This document shows, in pieces, positions 17,419-27,047 of a stretch of 64,000 nucleotides of DNA (its first letter is position 1; the number at the start of each line of letters is the position of its first letter). Source of the stretch: Tildeniella nuda ZEHNDER 1965/U140 (GTDB lineage Bacteria; Cyanobacteriota; Cyanobacteriia; Leptolyngbyales; Leptolyngbyaceae); the NCBI GenBank assembly GCA_019358895.1, contig JAHHIG010000012.1, positions 62,001 through 126,000 on the forward strand, written 5' to 3'. The notes under the pieces are model-generated. The model saw only the letters and a list, made by a program, of their open reading frames with translations. It had not been told where the DNA came from and ran no database searches. Position numbers and translations under genes: made by a program.

Positions 17419-17534
17419 AAAATTCGGTGTGATTGAATTCTTATTCCTAAGTGAGCCTGAGCGAGAAAGGTGCGCTGTCGCATATCGATCGCGCTTTTAG
17501 AGACATTAAACAAGCTACGGAGGAGAATCGTTGC

Positions 17535-17951
17535 TTACTGCACTGTCAGCGCTCTCAATTCATCGCTAATGGCTTGCTGAATCTGAGGTAGCATCACTGG
17601 TTTGACTAAATATTGGCGGGCACCCAAACTCAAGGCACGCACTCGATCGGCTTGGAAAGCAAACGCTGAAATCACGACAATTGGCGTTTGCGACCACTCC
17701 AGGGTTTGTTGCGCCTGCTCTAGTAAAGTAAAGCCATCAATATCTGGCAGCTTTAGATCAAGCAAAACCAAATGAGGGCGAAACTGCGCCATTTCTTGAG
17801 CGAACATGGAACCGCTGGAAAGAGTATGAACTGAGTAACCGCAATGCCTCAAATAATCGCTCATTAGTTGGCGACTGATGTCATTATCTTCAACCAACAG
17901 AATGCGAGTATTGGAGTTTAGGTGAGATACAGGAGCGATTGTTGCTTGCAT
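17535..17951 (-). CDS. Single-domain response regulator (CheY-like)
   Basis: 138 residues forming one receiver domain with a short N-terminal tail. RILLVEDNDISRQLM supplies the acidic pair, LVLLDLKLPDIDGF carries the phosphoacceptor Asp, PIVVISAFA the Ser/Thr position and YLVKPVML the conserved Lys-Pro. There is no output domain, so it acts through protein contacts or as a phosphorelay intermediate. No kinase gene is adjacent; the large hybrid kinase at 27048 is the nearest sensor, but a link is speculative. The long upstream gap carries an inverted-repeat element. Confidence 0.92.
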   Translation of the reverse strand: MQATIAPVSHLNSNTRILLVEDNDISRQLMSDYLRHCGYSVHTLSSGSMFAQEMAQFRPHLVLLDLKLPDIDGFTLLEQAQQTLEWSQTPIVVISAFAFQADRVRALSLGARQYLVKPVMLPQIQQAISDELRALTVQ

Positions 17952-18246
17952 AGCGCCTTGTTACTTTGCAGCTAGCCAATCTACCGTCCCTCAAGAACCT
18001 TAAGATCGCACACAGTCTGAGTCACCAGCACTCAAAGAGCAGCTCAGGTAAAGAGATCGATTGGCTTGCGTGATTGATTTTCAGGAAACAGATTAATCCG
18101 ACTAGCGATTGCTACAGACTGCTGAAGATACATCGTACGAACAATGCTGTCAACGATCAGGATCACTCAGTAATGCTGTCAACATACTTGTGCTAATAGT
18201 AACCTGTATTCAAAGGTTGCGCTTCAGTAGTCATCCTCTTTTGTGA

Positions 18247-18390
18247 GCGCTGCTGAATAGAGGTATGAATGGTCAAAACCGCCCTCACCCTCACCCTCTC
18301 CCGTTGGGAGAGGGGACTAGATTCTGGCTCCCTTCTCCTTGGGGAGAAGGGCTGGGGATGAGGGAAATCATACTTGCATTCAGCAACGCC
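18247..18390. mobile_element. MITE-like element with 9-bp direct repeats
   Basis: The left end GCGCTGCTGAATAGAGGTAT is mirrored at the right by the complement of ATACTTGCATTCAGCAACGC. CTTTTGTGA flanks both sides (18238-18246 and 18391-18399), consistent with a target duplication. The interior carries the CCCTCACCCT...TCTCCC and GGAGAAGGG arms shared with the 6719, 25919 and 53091 elements, but the termini differ. The rest of the 17952-18469 gap has no recognisable feature. Confidence 0.7.
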
Positions 18391-18469
18391 CTTTTGTGAG
18401 CGCTGCCTTCGCATCAACAGTGTCCGTTTTAGTTTCGCTGGTATCAGTTACCGCAAAGTCAGGCGTGTG

Positions 18470-21400
18470 TCAGGCGATCGCGGGTTCTGGCAACGCACCC
18501 TGCATTCGACCGAGCCAGTTGAGTAAACTATCAAGCTGTTGTTCAGCCTTCAACGCCCCCAAGCCCCGTATAGTGATTTTTCCTGGAGTATACACAAAGC
18601 GCGAGTGTAGATGATCGGGTAAGTTTGCCTTGAGGAGATTCCAGGCGGGTTCTGCCATCGGCGTTTCGAGCACAACATGCTGTGTGCCATCGGGCTTGAT
18701 GCGAGAGAAGCCAAGCTTTTTAGCAACCTGCTTTAGTTCCACAATGCGGATGAGTTGGAGGGCAGCAGCGGGAATCGCACCGTAGCGATCGCTCCAATCT
18801 GCTGCAATTTGCGTCAGTTCTTGCTTGCCACTGGCAGAGGCAACGGCGCGATAAGCGCTCATTTTTTGATCCAGATCAGGAATGTAGTCAGCCGGAATGA
18901 ACGCGGTTAGATTAAGGTCAATCTGCGTGTCATCAACGATGGGAATTTCTTGACCGCGAATTTCACCAATCGCTTCTTCCAACATTTCGATGTAGAGGTC
19001 AAAGCCGATCGCGTCCAGTTGTCCAGATTGTTCGGCACCGAGCAAATTACCGACTCCGCGAATCTCCATATCGCGCACGGCAAGTTGATAACCAGAACCA
19101 AGCTGCGCGAATTCTTGAATGGCTCGTAGCCGTTGGCGTGCTACGTCGGTAAGCTGGCTTTGTTTGGGGTAAAACAGCCATGCGTGCGCCTGAATGCCTG
19201 CTCGACCGACGCGTCCCCGCAACTGGTACAACTGCGATAGCCCAAACCGCTGCGCGTCTTCAATCAAGATGGTGTTGACGCGCGGAATGTCCAGCCCCGA
19301 TTCAATGATGGTGGTGCAGAGGAGAACATCGGCTTCGCCTTCGCTGAAGGTGAGCATGGTAGTTTCCAGTTCGGCTTCGGGCATCTGTCCGTGGGCGATC
19401 GCAATCCGAATGCTGGGGATCATTTCCCGCAGGCGCACCGCGATTTCGTCAATGCCTTCGACACGGGGGACGACGTAAAAGATCTGCCCACCGCGATCGA
19501 GTTCTTGCCGCATTGCAGTCCTCACAACCTCTGGATCGTAGGGCGACAGATGCGTTTTGATGGGACGACGGGAGGGGGGTGGGGTCGTAATGAGACTCAT
19601 CTCGCGCACACCCGAAAGCGCCATGTACAGCGTCCGCGGAATCGGTGTAGCGCTCAACGTCAACACATCCACCTGCGTTCTAAGGGATTTAATTTTCTCT
19701 TTCTGATTCACGCCAAACCGCTGTTCTTCATCCACCACTAGCAAACCCAGATCGCGCGGCTGTACTTCTTTACTAAGTAACTGATGCGTACCAACGACGA
19801 TGTCTAGTTCACCCGTTTTCAGTCGCTGCATGATGTCCTTACGTTCTTGCGGGGAACGAAAGCGGTTCAGCAAGCCGATTTGGATGGGATAGGGCGCAAA
19901 GCGTTCTTTCAGCGTGTGATAGTGCTGCTGCGTGAGGATGGTCGTCGGGGCAAGCATTGCCACCTGTTTGCCCGCTGTCACCGCTTTGAAGATGGCGCGG
20001 ATCGCAACCTCAGTTTTGCCGAAGCCCACATCACCACAGACGAGCCGATCCATGGGGCGATCGCTCTGCATATCTTGCTTCACGTCCTGGGTTGCCTTCA
20101 GTTGGTCGGGCGTGGGCTGATAGGGAAAGGACTCTTCCATTTCCTCCTGCCAAGGCATATCTACCGGATACGTGAACCCGACTTGCTGTGCCCGTTGTGC
20201 ATAAAGCTGGAGCAGATCCACCGCCACTTTCTTGATTGCCTTGCGAACCTTGCTTTTGGTGCGCTCCCACGCCTTGCTGGACATTTTGTTGAGTTCGGGT
20301 GTCGTTTCGCCTGCTCCTCGGAAGCGTGAAAGCGAACTCAGCTGATCTGCTGCCACCCGCAGCAAGCCATCGGCGTACTGCAACACCAGATACTCGCGGG
20401 TTTCGTGGTTCAAGGTCAGGCTTTCCAGTTTGAGGAAGCGACCCACGCCATGATTTTTATGCACTACATAATCGCCGGGACGCAGTTTATTTGGGTCAAC
20501 CTGCTTGGATGCCGCGCGACGACGTTTGCGGACATAGCTGGGTGTGGCGAGAGAATGCTGACCAAAAAACTCCCGATCGGTCACCACGACCAAGCGGAAC
20601 GTCGGCAGAATGAAGCCTTCCAATTCCGCCAAGCCAGAGTATTTCACCGCAACCGGGACGTGCTGCACCTGAAGCTTATCGATCGCTAAAAAATCACGTG
20701 GATTGGGAATAAACTGTGCCGGACAATCATGCTCTTGCAGCAGCGACACCGATCGCGACGGTTGCGCCGACACCAGCCAGATCGAAAAGCCCCGATCGCG
20801 CTCATCCCGTAACGTTTCTGCCAGCCTGCCAAACTGATGCGGAATTGCAGGCACCGATCGACTCGCCAAATTCATCGGAGCCGCACCTTTATCCTGCGCC
20901 GTCCGAACCTTCGGCTCCTCTGCCAATTCCGACAAATAGAGGCGATCGAATAGTTCAACTTCTGTCAGCGACTCTGCAAACGATCGATGGATGCGCGGCA
21001 ACTCCCCACTCCCCACTCCCCACTCCCCACTCCCCAATTCCCCATACTGCTCCTCCGCATGTTCAAACCATCGATCGCCGTGTGCCTCCGATTGGTCTGG
21101 TTCGTCGATCACAATGAGGGTGGTTTCGGGCAAATAATCTAGCAGCGAAGCAGGTTTATCAAAGGCAATGCCCAGGAAGCGACGGGAGCCTTCAAGCACT
21201 AACCCCTGGTCAAATTTCTCCTGATCTTCTTCAGAGAGAAACGCCTTCACCGCATCGGCTTTGCTGCCCGTGAGTGCGGCTTGAATGATCGGCGCAAAGT
21301 TTGTGGGCGTGAGAACGATTTGCTCGACGCGATCGAGCGATCGCTGCGTGGCGGGGTCAAACTCCCGAATCTGATCCAATTCATCCCCAAACAACTCCAA

Positions 21401-22174
21401 CCGCATCGGCAGTTCAGACGCAACCGGAAACACATCAATAATGTCTCCCCGACGACTCCATTGCCCCTCTGTTTCAACTAACGGGACGCGATCGTACCCC
21501 AACCGCGCCAGTTCATGCCCCAGCGTTTCTAGATCTAATTCTGTGCCCCGTTTCAGCGTCAGACAGTAAGGCTTGAGCGCTGTAACAGGCGGGAGGTGAG
21601 GTTGGAGAGCGCGTTCAGTAGTGACGATCGCAAGCGGGTGTGGGGTGTGGGGTGTAGGGTGTGGGGCAAGAGTTTTAAGGTTCAAGTGATTCCCTCCTGC
21701 TTCCCTTGCTCCCTCTGCTTCCCTTGCTCCCTCTGCTTCCCTTGCTCCCTCTGCTTCCCTTGCTTCCCTTGCTCCCTCTGCTTCCCCTGCTTTCCCTGCT
21801 CCCGTCTCCTCCTGACTCCTCTCCCCTCTCCTCTCTCCCCTTACCAACTCCGCCAACACCTGCAACTGCCCCCAGACCATCTCCGACTCCGGATCAAACG
21901 GTTCATAGGGCGATGATTCTGACGTGGGGTAGAAGTGAACCGTTTGCCAGCCCATTGCGTCGAGTTGGGCAGTCCAGCGTCCGGCTTCTTCGAGCGTGGC
22001 AGTGACGACCAGCAGGTTACGAGATTGTGCTTGCGCCAGAGCCGAACTGACTAATCCTTTGGGTAACCGCGCCAAGCCGTTCAACCTCAGGTGTTGATGC
22101 TGTTGGAGTTTCGCTAAGAGTTCTGTAGTGAGGGGCGATCGCCCCAGCGCACGAGTGATGGAAGAAAACGCCAT
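18470..22174 (-). CDS. mfd: Transcription-repair coupling factor
   Basis: 1234 residues, longer than the usual 1150 or so. Mfd removes RNA polymerase stalled at lesions and recruits UvrA. It has an N-terminal UvrB-like module, an RNAP-interaction domain near 620-690 ([18 protein letters not shown]), Walker [16 protein letters not shown] near 775, the DEEQ box VVDEEQRFG and the C-terminal TRCF domain ([30 protein letters not shown]). The excess length comes from two low-complexity inserts encoded by tandem repeats: AREAEG hexapeptides plus a [10 protein letters not shown] stretch at about 110-185, and a [11 protein letters not shown] stretch near 385. The frame stays open. It lies some way downstream of uvrC. 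Confidence 0.97.
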   Translation of the reverse strand: MAFSSITRALGRSPLTTELLAKLQQHQHLRLNGLARLPKGLVSSALAQAQSRNLLVVTATLEEAGRWTAQLDAMGWQTVHFYPTSESSPYEPFDPESEMVWGQLQVLAELVRGERRGERSQEETGAGKAGEAEGAREAREAEGAREAEGAREAEGAREAGGNHLNLKTLAPHPTPHTPHPLAIVTTERALQPHLPPVTALKPYCLTLKRGTELDLETLGHELARLGYDRVPLVETEGQWSRRGDIIDVFPVASELPMRLELFGDELDQIREFDPATQRSLDRVEQIVLTPTNFAPIIQAALTGSKADAVKAFLSEEDQEKFDQGLVLEGSRRFLGIAFDKPASLLDYLPETTLIVIDEPDQSEAHGDRWFEHAEEQYGELGSGEWGVGSGELPRIHRSFAESLTEVELFDRLYLSELAEEPKVRTAQDKGAAPMNLASRSVPAIPHQFGRLAETLRDERDRGFSIWLVSAQPSRSVSLLQEHDCPAQFIPNPRDFLAIDKLQVQHVPVAVKYSGLAELEGFILPTFRLVVVTDREFFGQHSLATPSYVRKRRRAASKQVDPNKLRPGDYVVHKNHGVGRFLKLESLTLNHETREYLVLQYADGLLRVAADQLSSLSRFRGAGETTPELNKMSSKAWERTKSKVRKAIKKVAVDLLQLYAQRAQQVGFTYPVDMPWQEEMEESFPYQPTPDQLKATQDVKQDMQSDRPMDRLVCGDVGFGKTEVAIRAIFKAVTAGKQVAMLAPTTILTQQHYHTLKERFAPYPIQIGLLNRFRSPQERKDIMQRLKTGELDIVVGTHQLLSKEVQPRDLGLLVVDEEQRFGVNQKEKIKSLRTQVDVLTLSATPIPRTLYMALSGVREMSLITTPPPSRRPIKTHLSPYDPEVVRTAMRQELDRGGQIFYVVPRVEGIDEIAVRLREMIPSIRIAIAHGQMPEAELETTMLTFSEGEADVLLCTTIIESGLDIPRVNTILIEDAQRFGLSQLYQLRGRVGRAGIQAHAWLFYPKQSQLTDVARQRLRAIQEFAQLGSGYQLAVRDMEIRGVGNLLGAEQSGQLDAIGFDLYIEMLEEAIGEIRGQEIPIVDDTQIDLNLTAFIPADYIPDLDQKMSAYRAVASASGKQELTQIAADWSDRYGAIPAAALQLIRIVELKQVAKKLGFSRIKPDGTQHVVLETPMAEPAWNLLKANLPDHLHSRFVYTPGKITIRGLGALKAEQQLDSLLNWLGRMQGALPEPAIA
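21001..21045. repeat. CCCCACT heptamer repeat inside mfd
   Basis: About five or six copies of the heptamer CCCCACT, ending in CCCCAATTCCCC. Three heptamers make 21 bases, so the array stays in the mfd frame and encodes [12 protein letters not shown]-type sequence. Confidence 0.85.
21636..21815. repeat. Two tandem-repeat arrays inside mfd
   Basis: GGGTGTG heptamers at 21636-21666 are followed, after a short non-repetitive link, by an array from about 21691 of an 18-base unit CTTGCTCCCTCTGCTTCC. The 18-mer encodes the hexapeptide AREAEG on the minus strand. Both arrays are translated as part of Mfd between the N-terminal module and [15 protein letters not shown]. Confidence 0.85.
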
Positions 22175-22476
22175 GTTGAAACCGCGAAGCCTGTTGAGAA
22201 GAGTTACCTATTTTCATCATAGAGGGCTTACTATGCTGCTGCGCTATCTTCAGGGAAGTAGCTGTGAGTCCCTTTACGAAAGCTCTTTCTCTTGGCATAA
22301 ACGCAGGGTTAAAGAATAGAACTTTTGCTAGAGGAATTTTAGAGGTGTAGTCTATAAAGTCATTGTTGTGCTTATACATCACTCTTGCGATCGCGCACAT
22401 TTCACCAATTTAGTACTGAGAAAAATTAAGAGGGTGATGGGCGGTCACAATTCACATTACTTACTGGAGTACGACA
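22175..22476. other. Intergenic gap, divergent mfd / lipoprotein
   Basis: 302 bases between divergent genes. It must hold both promoters. I see no gene; a GCGATCGC site lies at about 22386 and the sequence just before 22477 offers only a weak GGAG site. Confidence 0.4.
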
Positions 22477-23013
22477 ATGAAGATGTTTATTGATACACTC
22501 AAGTCACTACGGCTTAGCCAGACTCTTGTAGTTCTATTTGCTGGCGTTCTAGTCCTATTTAGCACCGCTTGCAGCCGCGCTGATACGGTTGCTGACCGAG
22601 TTCCTGGTAACCCTGGTCCAAACACACCCGGGCAGTCGCAGCCTTACAAAGGCGGCATGAATAACTTTAGTGACGACGCTTCTAGCCGCTTAAGCACCGA
22701 ATCGGCAACAAAAGCAAAAGCGCTTAAAGATAAGGTACAGAGTCGTCTTAACCAGAAAGGTGTTAATAGCCCCGATGACTTAGTCGATAACGTGCGTACG
22801 GCTAACCCTGGTAAGCAAGCCCAGCGCTTCGGCGATGATGCTCGTCGGCAAGCTAATGATGTTAAAGACAACCTACAAACCTTCGGCGATCGTGGTGCGA
22901 AAAACGTCAAGCGCAACGCTGGAGATGCGTTTGATAACGCTGCGGATGCTGCTAAGGACACGGTGGACGATAGTGCTAATGCTACAAAGCGGGCATTAGA
23001 CAAGGCTGCTTAA
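22477..23013 (+). CDS. Putative lipoprotein with hydrophilic helical C-terminus
   Basis: 178 residues. The signal peptide spans residues 1-31, with a hydrophobic core TLVVLFAGVLVLF and lipobox FSTAC (Cys32), so the protein is probably lipid-anchored. After a Pro/Gly-rich linker and YKGGMNNFSDDA, the chain from about 75 is charged and Ala/Asp/Lys-rich, with repeats of the type DxAxDAAKDTVDDSANATKR, resembling LEA-like or apolipoprotein-like amphipathic helices. I recognise it only as a cyanobacterial hypothetical. It converges on lpxD with a shared hairpin between them. Confidence 0.75.
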   Translation: MKMFIDTLKSLRLSQTLVVLFAGVLVLFSTACSRADTVADRVPGNPGPNTPGQSQPYKGGMNNFSDDASSRLSTESATKAKALKDKVQSRLNQKGVNSPDDLVDNVRTANPGKQAQRFGDDARRQANDVKDNLQTFGDRGAKNVKRNAGDAFDNAADAAKDTVDDSANATKRALDKAA

Positions 23014-23063
23014 GCATCACTGCTACCACAGTACAACTGAAACTGAAGTGCAACTAATTAGTG

Positions 23064-23101
23064 TTAAGGAGTAGGGAGGATATGTTCTCCTGGCTCCTTA
23101 A
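23064..23101. terminator. Bidirectional hairpin between lipoprotein gene and lpxD
   Basis: TTAAGGAG (23064-23071) pairs with CTCCTTAA (23094-23101), extended inward by an imperfect GGGAGGA/TTCTCC stem around a TATG loop. It sits between two converging stop codons, a good position for a shared terminator, though no long U-tract is present. Confidence 0.55.
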
Positions 23102-23103
23102 TA

Positions 23104-24174
23104 CTATGAAGGATTGCCCCTCTTCGATCGATCGCTGCCTTCTAGATGTCGTTGCAGCCGTTTTAGGGTCTGGTACATTTCTGGCAAACGGCTATAGACA
23201 GCAGACGACTTAAGGTAAATTTTGTGGTCAACCGCAGGGTAGCCGGAGACAATCTGACCTGCTTCAACCGTGCCATGAACCCCTGTTTTGGAGGTCGCGA
23301 TCGCGCCTGCGCCAATTTTCGCATTATTCGCCGCGCCAACCTGTCCCGCTAGAATCGCTCGATCGCCCACTTCTACGCCACCTGCCAGCCCAACTTGAGC
23401 CGCAATCGCGCATCCCTGTCCAATCTGGCACCCGTGACCAATGTGTACCAGGTTATCCAGCTTGGTGTTGCGCCCAATACGCGTATTGCCGACTGCGGGA
23501 CGATCGACCGTCGAGTTGCAGCCGACCTCTACGCCATCTTCTAAGATCACATAGCCCGATTGCTCCATCTTGTACCAGCCTTCGCGGGTTGGAACGAAGC
23601 CAAACCCCTCGGAACCAATCACAGCCCCAGCGTGAATCACACAGTCTGCGCCAATCTGAGTGCGTTCGTGAATGACGCAGTTAGCATGGAGCACGGTGCG
23701 ATCGCCAAGCTGCGATTCTGGATAAACCACCACGTTGGGGTGGATGCACACGCGATCGCCAACGCTAACACCAGACTGAATGACGACATGAGCGCCGATC
23801 GCCACTTCCTCACCCAGTTGCACGGAGGGATCAATGACAGCACTGGGATGAATGGACGGCGCGAGGCGAAACGGCTGGTAGAACAGAGCGATCGCCTGAG
23901 CAAACATCAGGCGGGGTTCGGGTGCTTCAATCCAGGTAATGCCGCGATCGCTCGCTTCTGCCTGAAGTGCCGCATCTTTTGGCAGAATTAACGCAGTGGC
24001 AGCAGTATTTTTTACCTGAGCGGCAAATTTCGCGCCTTCAATGTAGCTGATATTGCCCGCGATCGCGGCATCTACGGCTGCTGCACCTGTAAGATCAGCG
24101 TCTTCAATCACTTCTGACCGCAACGGCTGACCGTTGATGGCACTGAGTTTTTCTAGCAGTTCGCTAACTTTCAT
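23104..24174 (-). CDS. lpxD: UDP-3-O-acylglucosamine N-acyltransferase
   Basis: 356 residues from MKVSELLEKL; GTG 24192 and ATG 24177 are alternatives, but the GAGGGA site lies directly before 24177. LpxD adds the second acyl chain to UDP-3-O-acyl-glucosamine in lipid A synthesis. The uridine-binding N-terminal domain spans about 1-105. Left-handed beta-helix hexapeptides follow (IGAHVVIQSGVSVGDRVCI and similar), then VIGSEGFGFV and LDNLVHIGHGCQIG, holding the catalytic His. The C-terminal helix is short. No other lpx genes are adjacent. The 30-base gap to rlmD suggests co-transcription. Confidence 0.96.
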   Translation of the reverse strand: MKVSELLEKLSAINGQPLRSEVIEDADLTGAAAVDAAIAGNISYIEGAKFAAQVKNTAATALILPKDAALQAEASDRGITWIEAPEPRLMFAQAIALFYQPFRLAPSIHPSAVIDPSVQLGEEVAIGAHVVIQSGVSVGDRVCIHPNVVVYPESQLGDRTVLHANCVIHERTQIGADCVIHAGAVIGSEGFGFVPTREGWYKMEQSGYVILEDGVEVGCNSTVDRPAVGNTRIGRNTKLDNLVHIGHGCQIGQGCAIAAQVGLAGGVEVGDRAILAGQVGAANNAKIGAGAIATSKTGVHGTVEAGQIVSGYPAVDHKIYLKSSAVYSRLPEMYQTLKRLQRHLEGSDRSKRGNPS

Positions 24175-24204
24175 CATTCCCTCGATTGTCACTCACCACC
24201 GCCC

Positions 24205-25575
24205 TTACCGTACCAAAAAGGCGGCACATTCGACATGGGGCGTTTGAGGAAAGAAGTCGGCAGGTTGGACGCGCGTCAGGCGATAGTGCTCGTTCTGGCA
24301 TAGCAGTTTTAGATCACGAGCGAGCGTTGCAGGATTGCAGCTAACGTAGACGATGCGATCGGGTGCCAGTTGAACCAGTGCTTCGATGACGGACGCATCA
24401 CAGCCTCGTCTCGGTGGATCGAGCAGCACGATGTCCGGCTTCACCTCCAACTGAGGCAGCAGCGCTTCGACGGCTCCTTCCGTAAACGTGACGTTCTCCA
24501 ATTGGTTCAGACTAGCGCTGAGTCTGGCTTGCTCAACGGCTTCGGGTTGTAGTTCTAGCCCGATCGCCTGCCTCACGTGCTGTGCCAGGGGCAGTGTAAA
24601 CGTTCCAATACCACAGTAGGCATCCAGCAAGACCTCAGTGCCTTGCAAATGCAGTTCCTCTGTGATGACCTGCAAGAGCGTTTCTGCCTGTTCCGTATGA
24701 ATTTGGAAGAATGTATCGGGTCGCAGTTGGAAGGTTAAGCCTGCAAAGGTTTCATGCAGGTAGGGCTGTCCGGCGACACAGACGGTTTCGCGCCCAAAGA
24801 TGGCATTGGTGCGATCGGGGTTCACATTCAGCGATACGCCCACAAGATCGGGATAGCGAGCCAGCCATGCCTCTGCCTGCTCTTCCAGCCCAGGCAAATT
24901 TGTATCCTTCACCACCAGCGTTAGCAGCATTTCGCCCGTACGACGACCAATGCGGAGCGCCAGGTGGCGCACTTTGCCGCGATGCAGCTTCTCGTCGTAA
25001 ATGCCCCAGCCACGATCGTACAAATCTTGCTTCACCTCTGACAGCAAGGGATTCAACCGCTCATCTTGAACAGGGCACTGGTTCAAGTTGACAATCTGAT
25101 GACTGCCCTTCTGGTAATAGCCTGCTTGGATTTGTCCCGTCTGCGATCGCGCCAGTGGATACGTCGCCTTGTTGCGATAGCCCAGATCGGCTGCCGCTGC
25201 CAGAATGGGATTAACGGGCGGCTCACTAAACCCACCAATGCGTCTCAATGCCTGTATCACTTGATTGTGCTTAGCTTCAAGCTGGTAAGTGTAGTCCACG
25301 TGCTGCCACTGACAGCCACCGCACTTATCTGCCACAATGCAACGGGCACGAATGCGGTGTGGCGATGGTTCCAACAGCTCTAGTAGTTTGCCATGAGCAT
25401 ACTGAGGTTTGACGCGCAGCAGGCGGATCTGAACACGATCGCCCGTTACGGTATCAGGCACGAACACTACGCGGTCGTGCGATCGACCAACGCCGTCGCC
25501 GCTATCGCTCAGGTCTGTAATGGTCACGTCAATGATCTGTCCCTGCTGCCAACGATTTGCCGCTGGTGCAGTCAT
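24205..25575 (-). CDS. rlmD: 23S rRNA (uracil-5-)-methyltransferase RlmD (RumA)
   Basis: 456 residues from MTAPAANRWQQGQII; a longer frame would need a TTG at 25650. It methylates a uridine of 23S rRNA with SAM. The TRAM domain is at residues 8-70 (VTITDLSDSGDGVGRSHDRV). A cysteine cluster, CIVADKCGGCQWQH, probably binds a 4Fe-4S cluster together with a distal Cys. The SAM site is LLDAYCGIGTFTLPLAQ, DPPRRGCD is the catalytic loop and YVSCNPATLARDL carries the nucleophile region. The length is normal. It is upstream of lpxD on the same strand. Confidence 0.93.
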   Translation of the reverse strand: MTAPAANRWQQGQIIDVTITDLSDSGDGVGRSHDRVVFVPDTVTGDRVQIRLLRVKPQYAHGKLLELLEPSPHRIRARCIVADKCGGCQWQHVDYTYQLEAKHNQVIQALRRIGGFSEPPVNPILAAAADLGYRNKATYPLARSQTGQIQAGYYQKGSHQIVNLNQCPVQDERLNPLLSEVKQDLYDRGWGIYDEKLHRGKVRHLALRIGRRTGEMLLTLVVKDTNLPGLEEQAEAWLARYPDLVGVSLNVNPDRTNAIFGRETVCVAGQPYLHETFAGLTFQLRPDTFFQIHTEQAETLLQVITEELHLQGTEVLLDAYCGIGTFTLPLAQHVRQAIGLELQPEAVEQARLSASLNQLENVTFTEGAVEALLPQLEVKPDIVLLDPPRRGCDASVIEALVQLAPDRIVYVSCNPATLARDLKLLCQNEHYRLTRVQPADFFPQTPHVECAAFLVR

Positions 25576-25918
25576 GTTATCTTCAGACGGCAATGGAGTG
25601 ATAGACACCGAAACCTCGTGATGAAAGGGTATGTGAAGCGCTGTAGGCAAGAGTGGGAAAAACTGCCTTTGAGTGACAAACTCTATCGCACCTTATGGAG
25701 CGTTGTTTATTTGGGCACACTGTGAGCGATGGAGCGATCGGTGGTCAAGGCATCACTGCTTAGTGCTAGCAAGCGTCAACAGACCAGTCTTGTCATTTAG
25801 CAAACCTGTCCAACAATCGTCAACTGGCTGTTACTGGTTAGCGAAGTAAACGACACTCATCCTCGGTACGATCACGTTGAAAGACTCGTCTGCCAAAATT
25901 ACTTCGAGCTCCTATCCT

Positions 25919-26064
25919 ACGCGATGTGCAACTAATTCGCCCTCATCCCCACCCTTCTCCCCAGGGAGAAGGGCTTCCAGACCGTTCCGGTTCCCTCTCC
26001 CATCGGGAGAGGGCTAGGGTGAGGGCAGTTTTGGCAGGCTTTTCAGGAAAGTCGCACATCGCGT
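25919..26064. mobile_element. MITE-like element, copy with ACGCGATGTGC ends
   Basis: Ends ACGCGATGTGCAACT and the complement of AGTCGCACATCGCGT are inverted. TATCCT flanks both sides (25913-25918 and 26065-26070), a likely target duplication. The interior, with CCCTTCTCCCCAGGGAGAAG, TTCCAGACCGTTCCGG and CCCATCGGGAGAGGG, is almost identical to the copy at 53091-53232. Outside the element, the gap from 25576 to 26155 holds nothing I recognise. Confidence 0.8.
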
Positions 26065-26155
26065 TATCCTATCAACCAACTCCCTGAACGATGAAGGTCA
26101 AGCCCAAAACGACACTCCTGGCAGGTGCCTTTTTTTTAGCGAGGGTTGGTAGGAT

Positions 26156-26341
26156 TTGTGCACTCATCAGCTTGAGAGACTCCTCGTGCCCGCTGCCATC
26201 AGCTTGTTGATGACGGCAAACCAACCCTTTAGTCAGTGGAGTAGCATCTTTACAGATTCGGTGATGACGGTCGCTGCGATTGATCGCTTCACCCTTCACG
26301 CGACACATTTCACAGCTTTCAGCGATCGCAATCAAAGGTAA
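26156..26341 (+). pseudogene. IstB (IS21 helper ATPase) C-terminal remnant
   Basis: The frame reads ISLLMTANQPFSQWSSIF followed by DSVMTVAAIDRFTLHATHF and stops. SLLITANQPF.EW..IF.D..MT.AAVDRL.HHA is the conserved C-terminal part of IstB proteins. The Walker motifs and the partner istA are absent, so this is a relic of an IS21 element. Confidence 0.65.
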
Positions 26342-26422
26342 AAAGTTAGAGAGCCGATCCAGCCTGCATTCTAAGGCAATGCGATTTTTATCGCACGTAT
26401 CTTGGCTCAAACCCTAAACACC

Positions 26423-26722
26423 CTACTGTGCGTTCAGATCAGCCATAAGGAGATTAATGCGTTCTGCAACATCAGCCTTTCCCTCCGGGTCTGCTTCGCA
26501 GAGAAAAACGTCAAGAATGAACCAGCGACACAGATCGGGATTGGTCTCCACCAAACTGAGAATGACTCCATTGATCACTTCTGTAGTCATAGCATCAGGC
26601 AGTCGCTGCAATTCATCACGAATCATCAGGGCATTTTCAAGTTCTTGGGTTTGATAGGCACTAACGACAGCCTGAACAACGACCCCAATTAATTCATTTA
26701 GATTTGCCTTTACGTCATCCAT
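26423..26722 (-). CDS. Conserved-looking hypothetical acidic protein
   Basis: 99 residues from MDDVKANLNELIGVVVQ, with an in-frame ATG four codons earlier (26734) as the alternative. The protein is helical and acidic (LVETNPDLCRWFILDVFLCE, ADVAERINLLMADL). There is no signal peptide, and the hydrophobic stretches are too short for membrane helices. I do not recognise a domain. It is divergent from the giant kinase gene across 325 bases. Codon usage resembles genuine genes nearby. Confidence 0.55.
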   Translation of the reverse strand: MDDVKANLNELIGVVVQAVVSAYQTQELENALMIRDELQRLPDAMTTEVINGVILSLVETNPDLCRWFILDVFLCEADPEGKADVAERINLLMADLNAQ

Positions 26723-26734
26723 GCTACGTGTCAA

Positions 26735-27047
26735 ATTTTTCTGACAGCTTGGTGGAAACCCAATGGTAATTTAGATCGCTGTACGTGACTACCCCTGATC
26801 AGCATCGGTTGCCTTCGGACTGAGAGACTTTAAATGCACAAGCAGAACGCACAAGATTATTGAGATGCCAGGAAATGTCTGCACGTCATCTATCCTAAGA
26901 CAGACCCGCTAGGGTGTCTTGTTTATCCATAATAGGTGCTGATTATACTTCTAAAGTTGTACTTAGGTTGATCGCTGTTCTAGCGATCGGCGAAAATGCA
27001 TTAATACACGTTTCGATCGCCCTCTCTTCTGCTAAAAGGATCACGTC
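26735..27047. promoter_or_regulatory. Upstream region of the poly-HAMP kinase
   Basis: A 313-base gap between divergent genes. AAAAGGA at 27034-27040 is a clear ribosome-binding site seven bases before the kinase ATG. GCGATCG motifs are present. No repeats or operators are recognised. Confidence 0.5.

Noticed and set aside
26072-26410. 112-residue minus-strand ORF
   Set aside because: It is antisense to a clear IstB C-terminal fragment on the plus strand.
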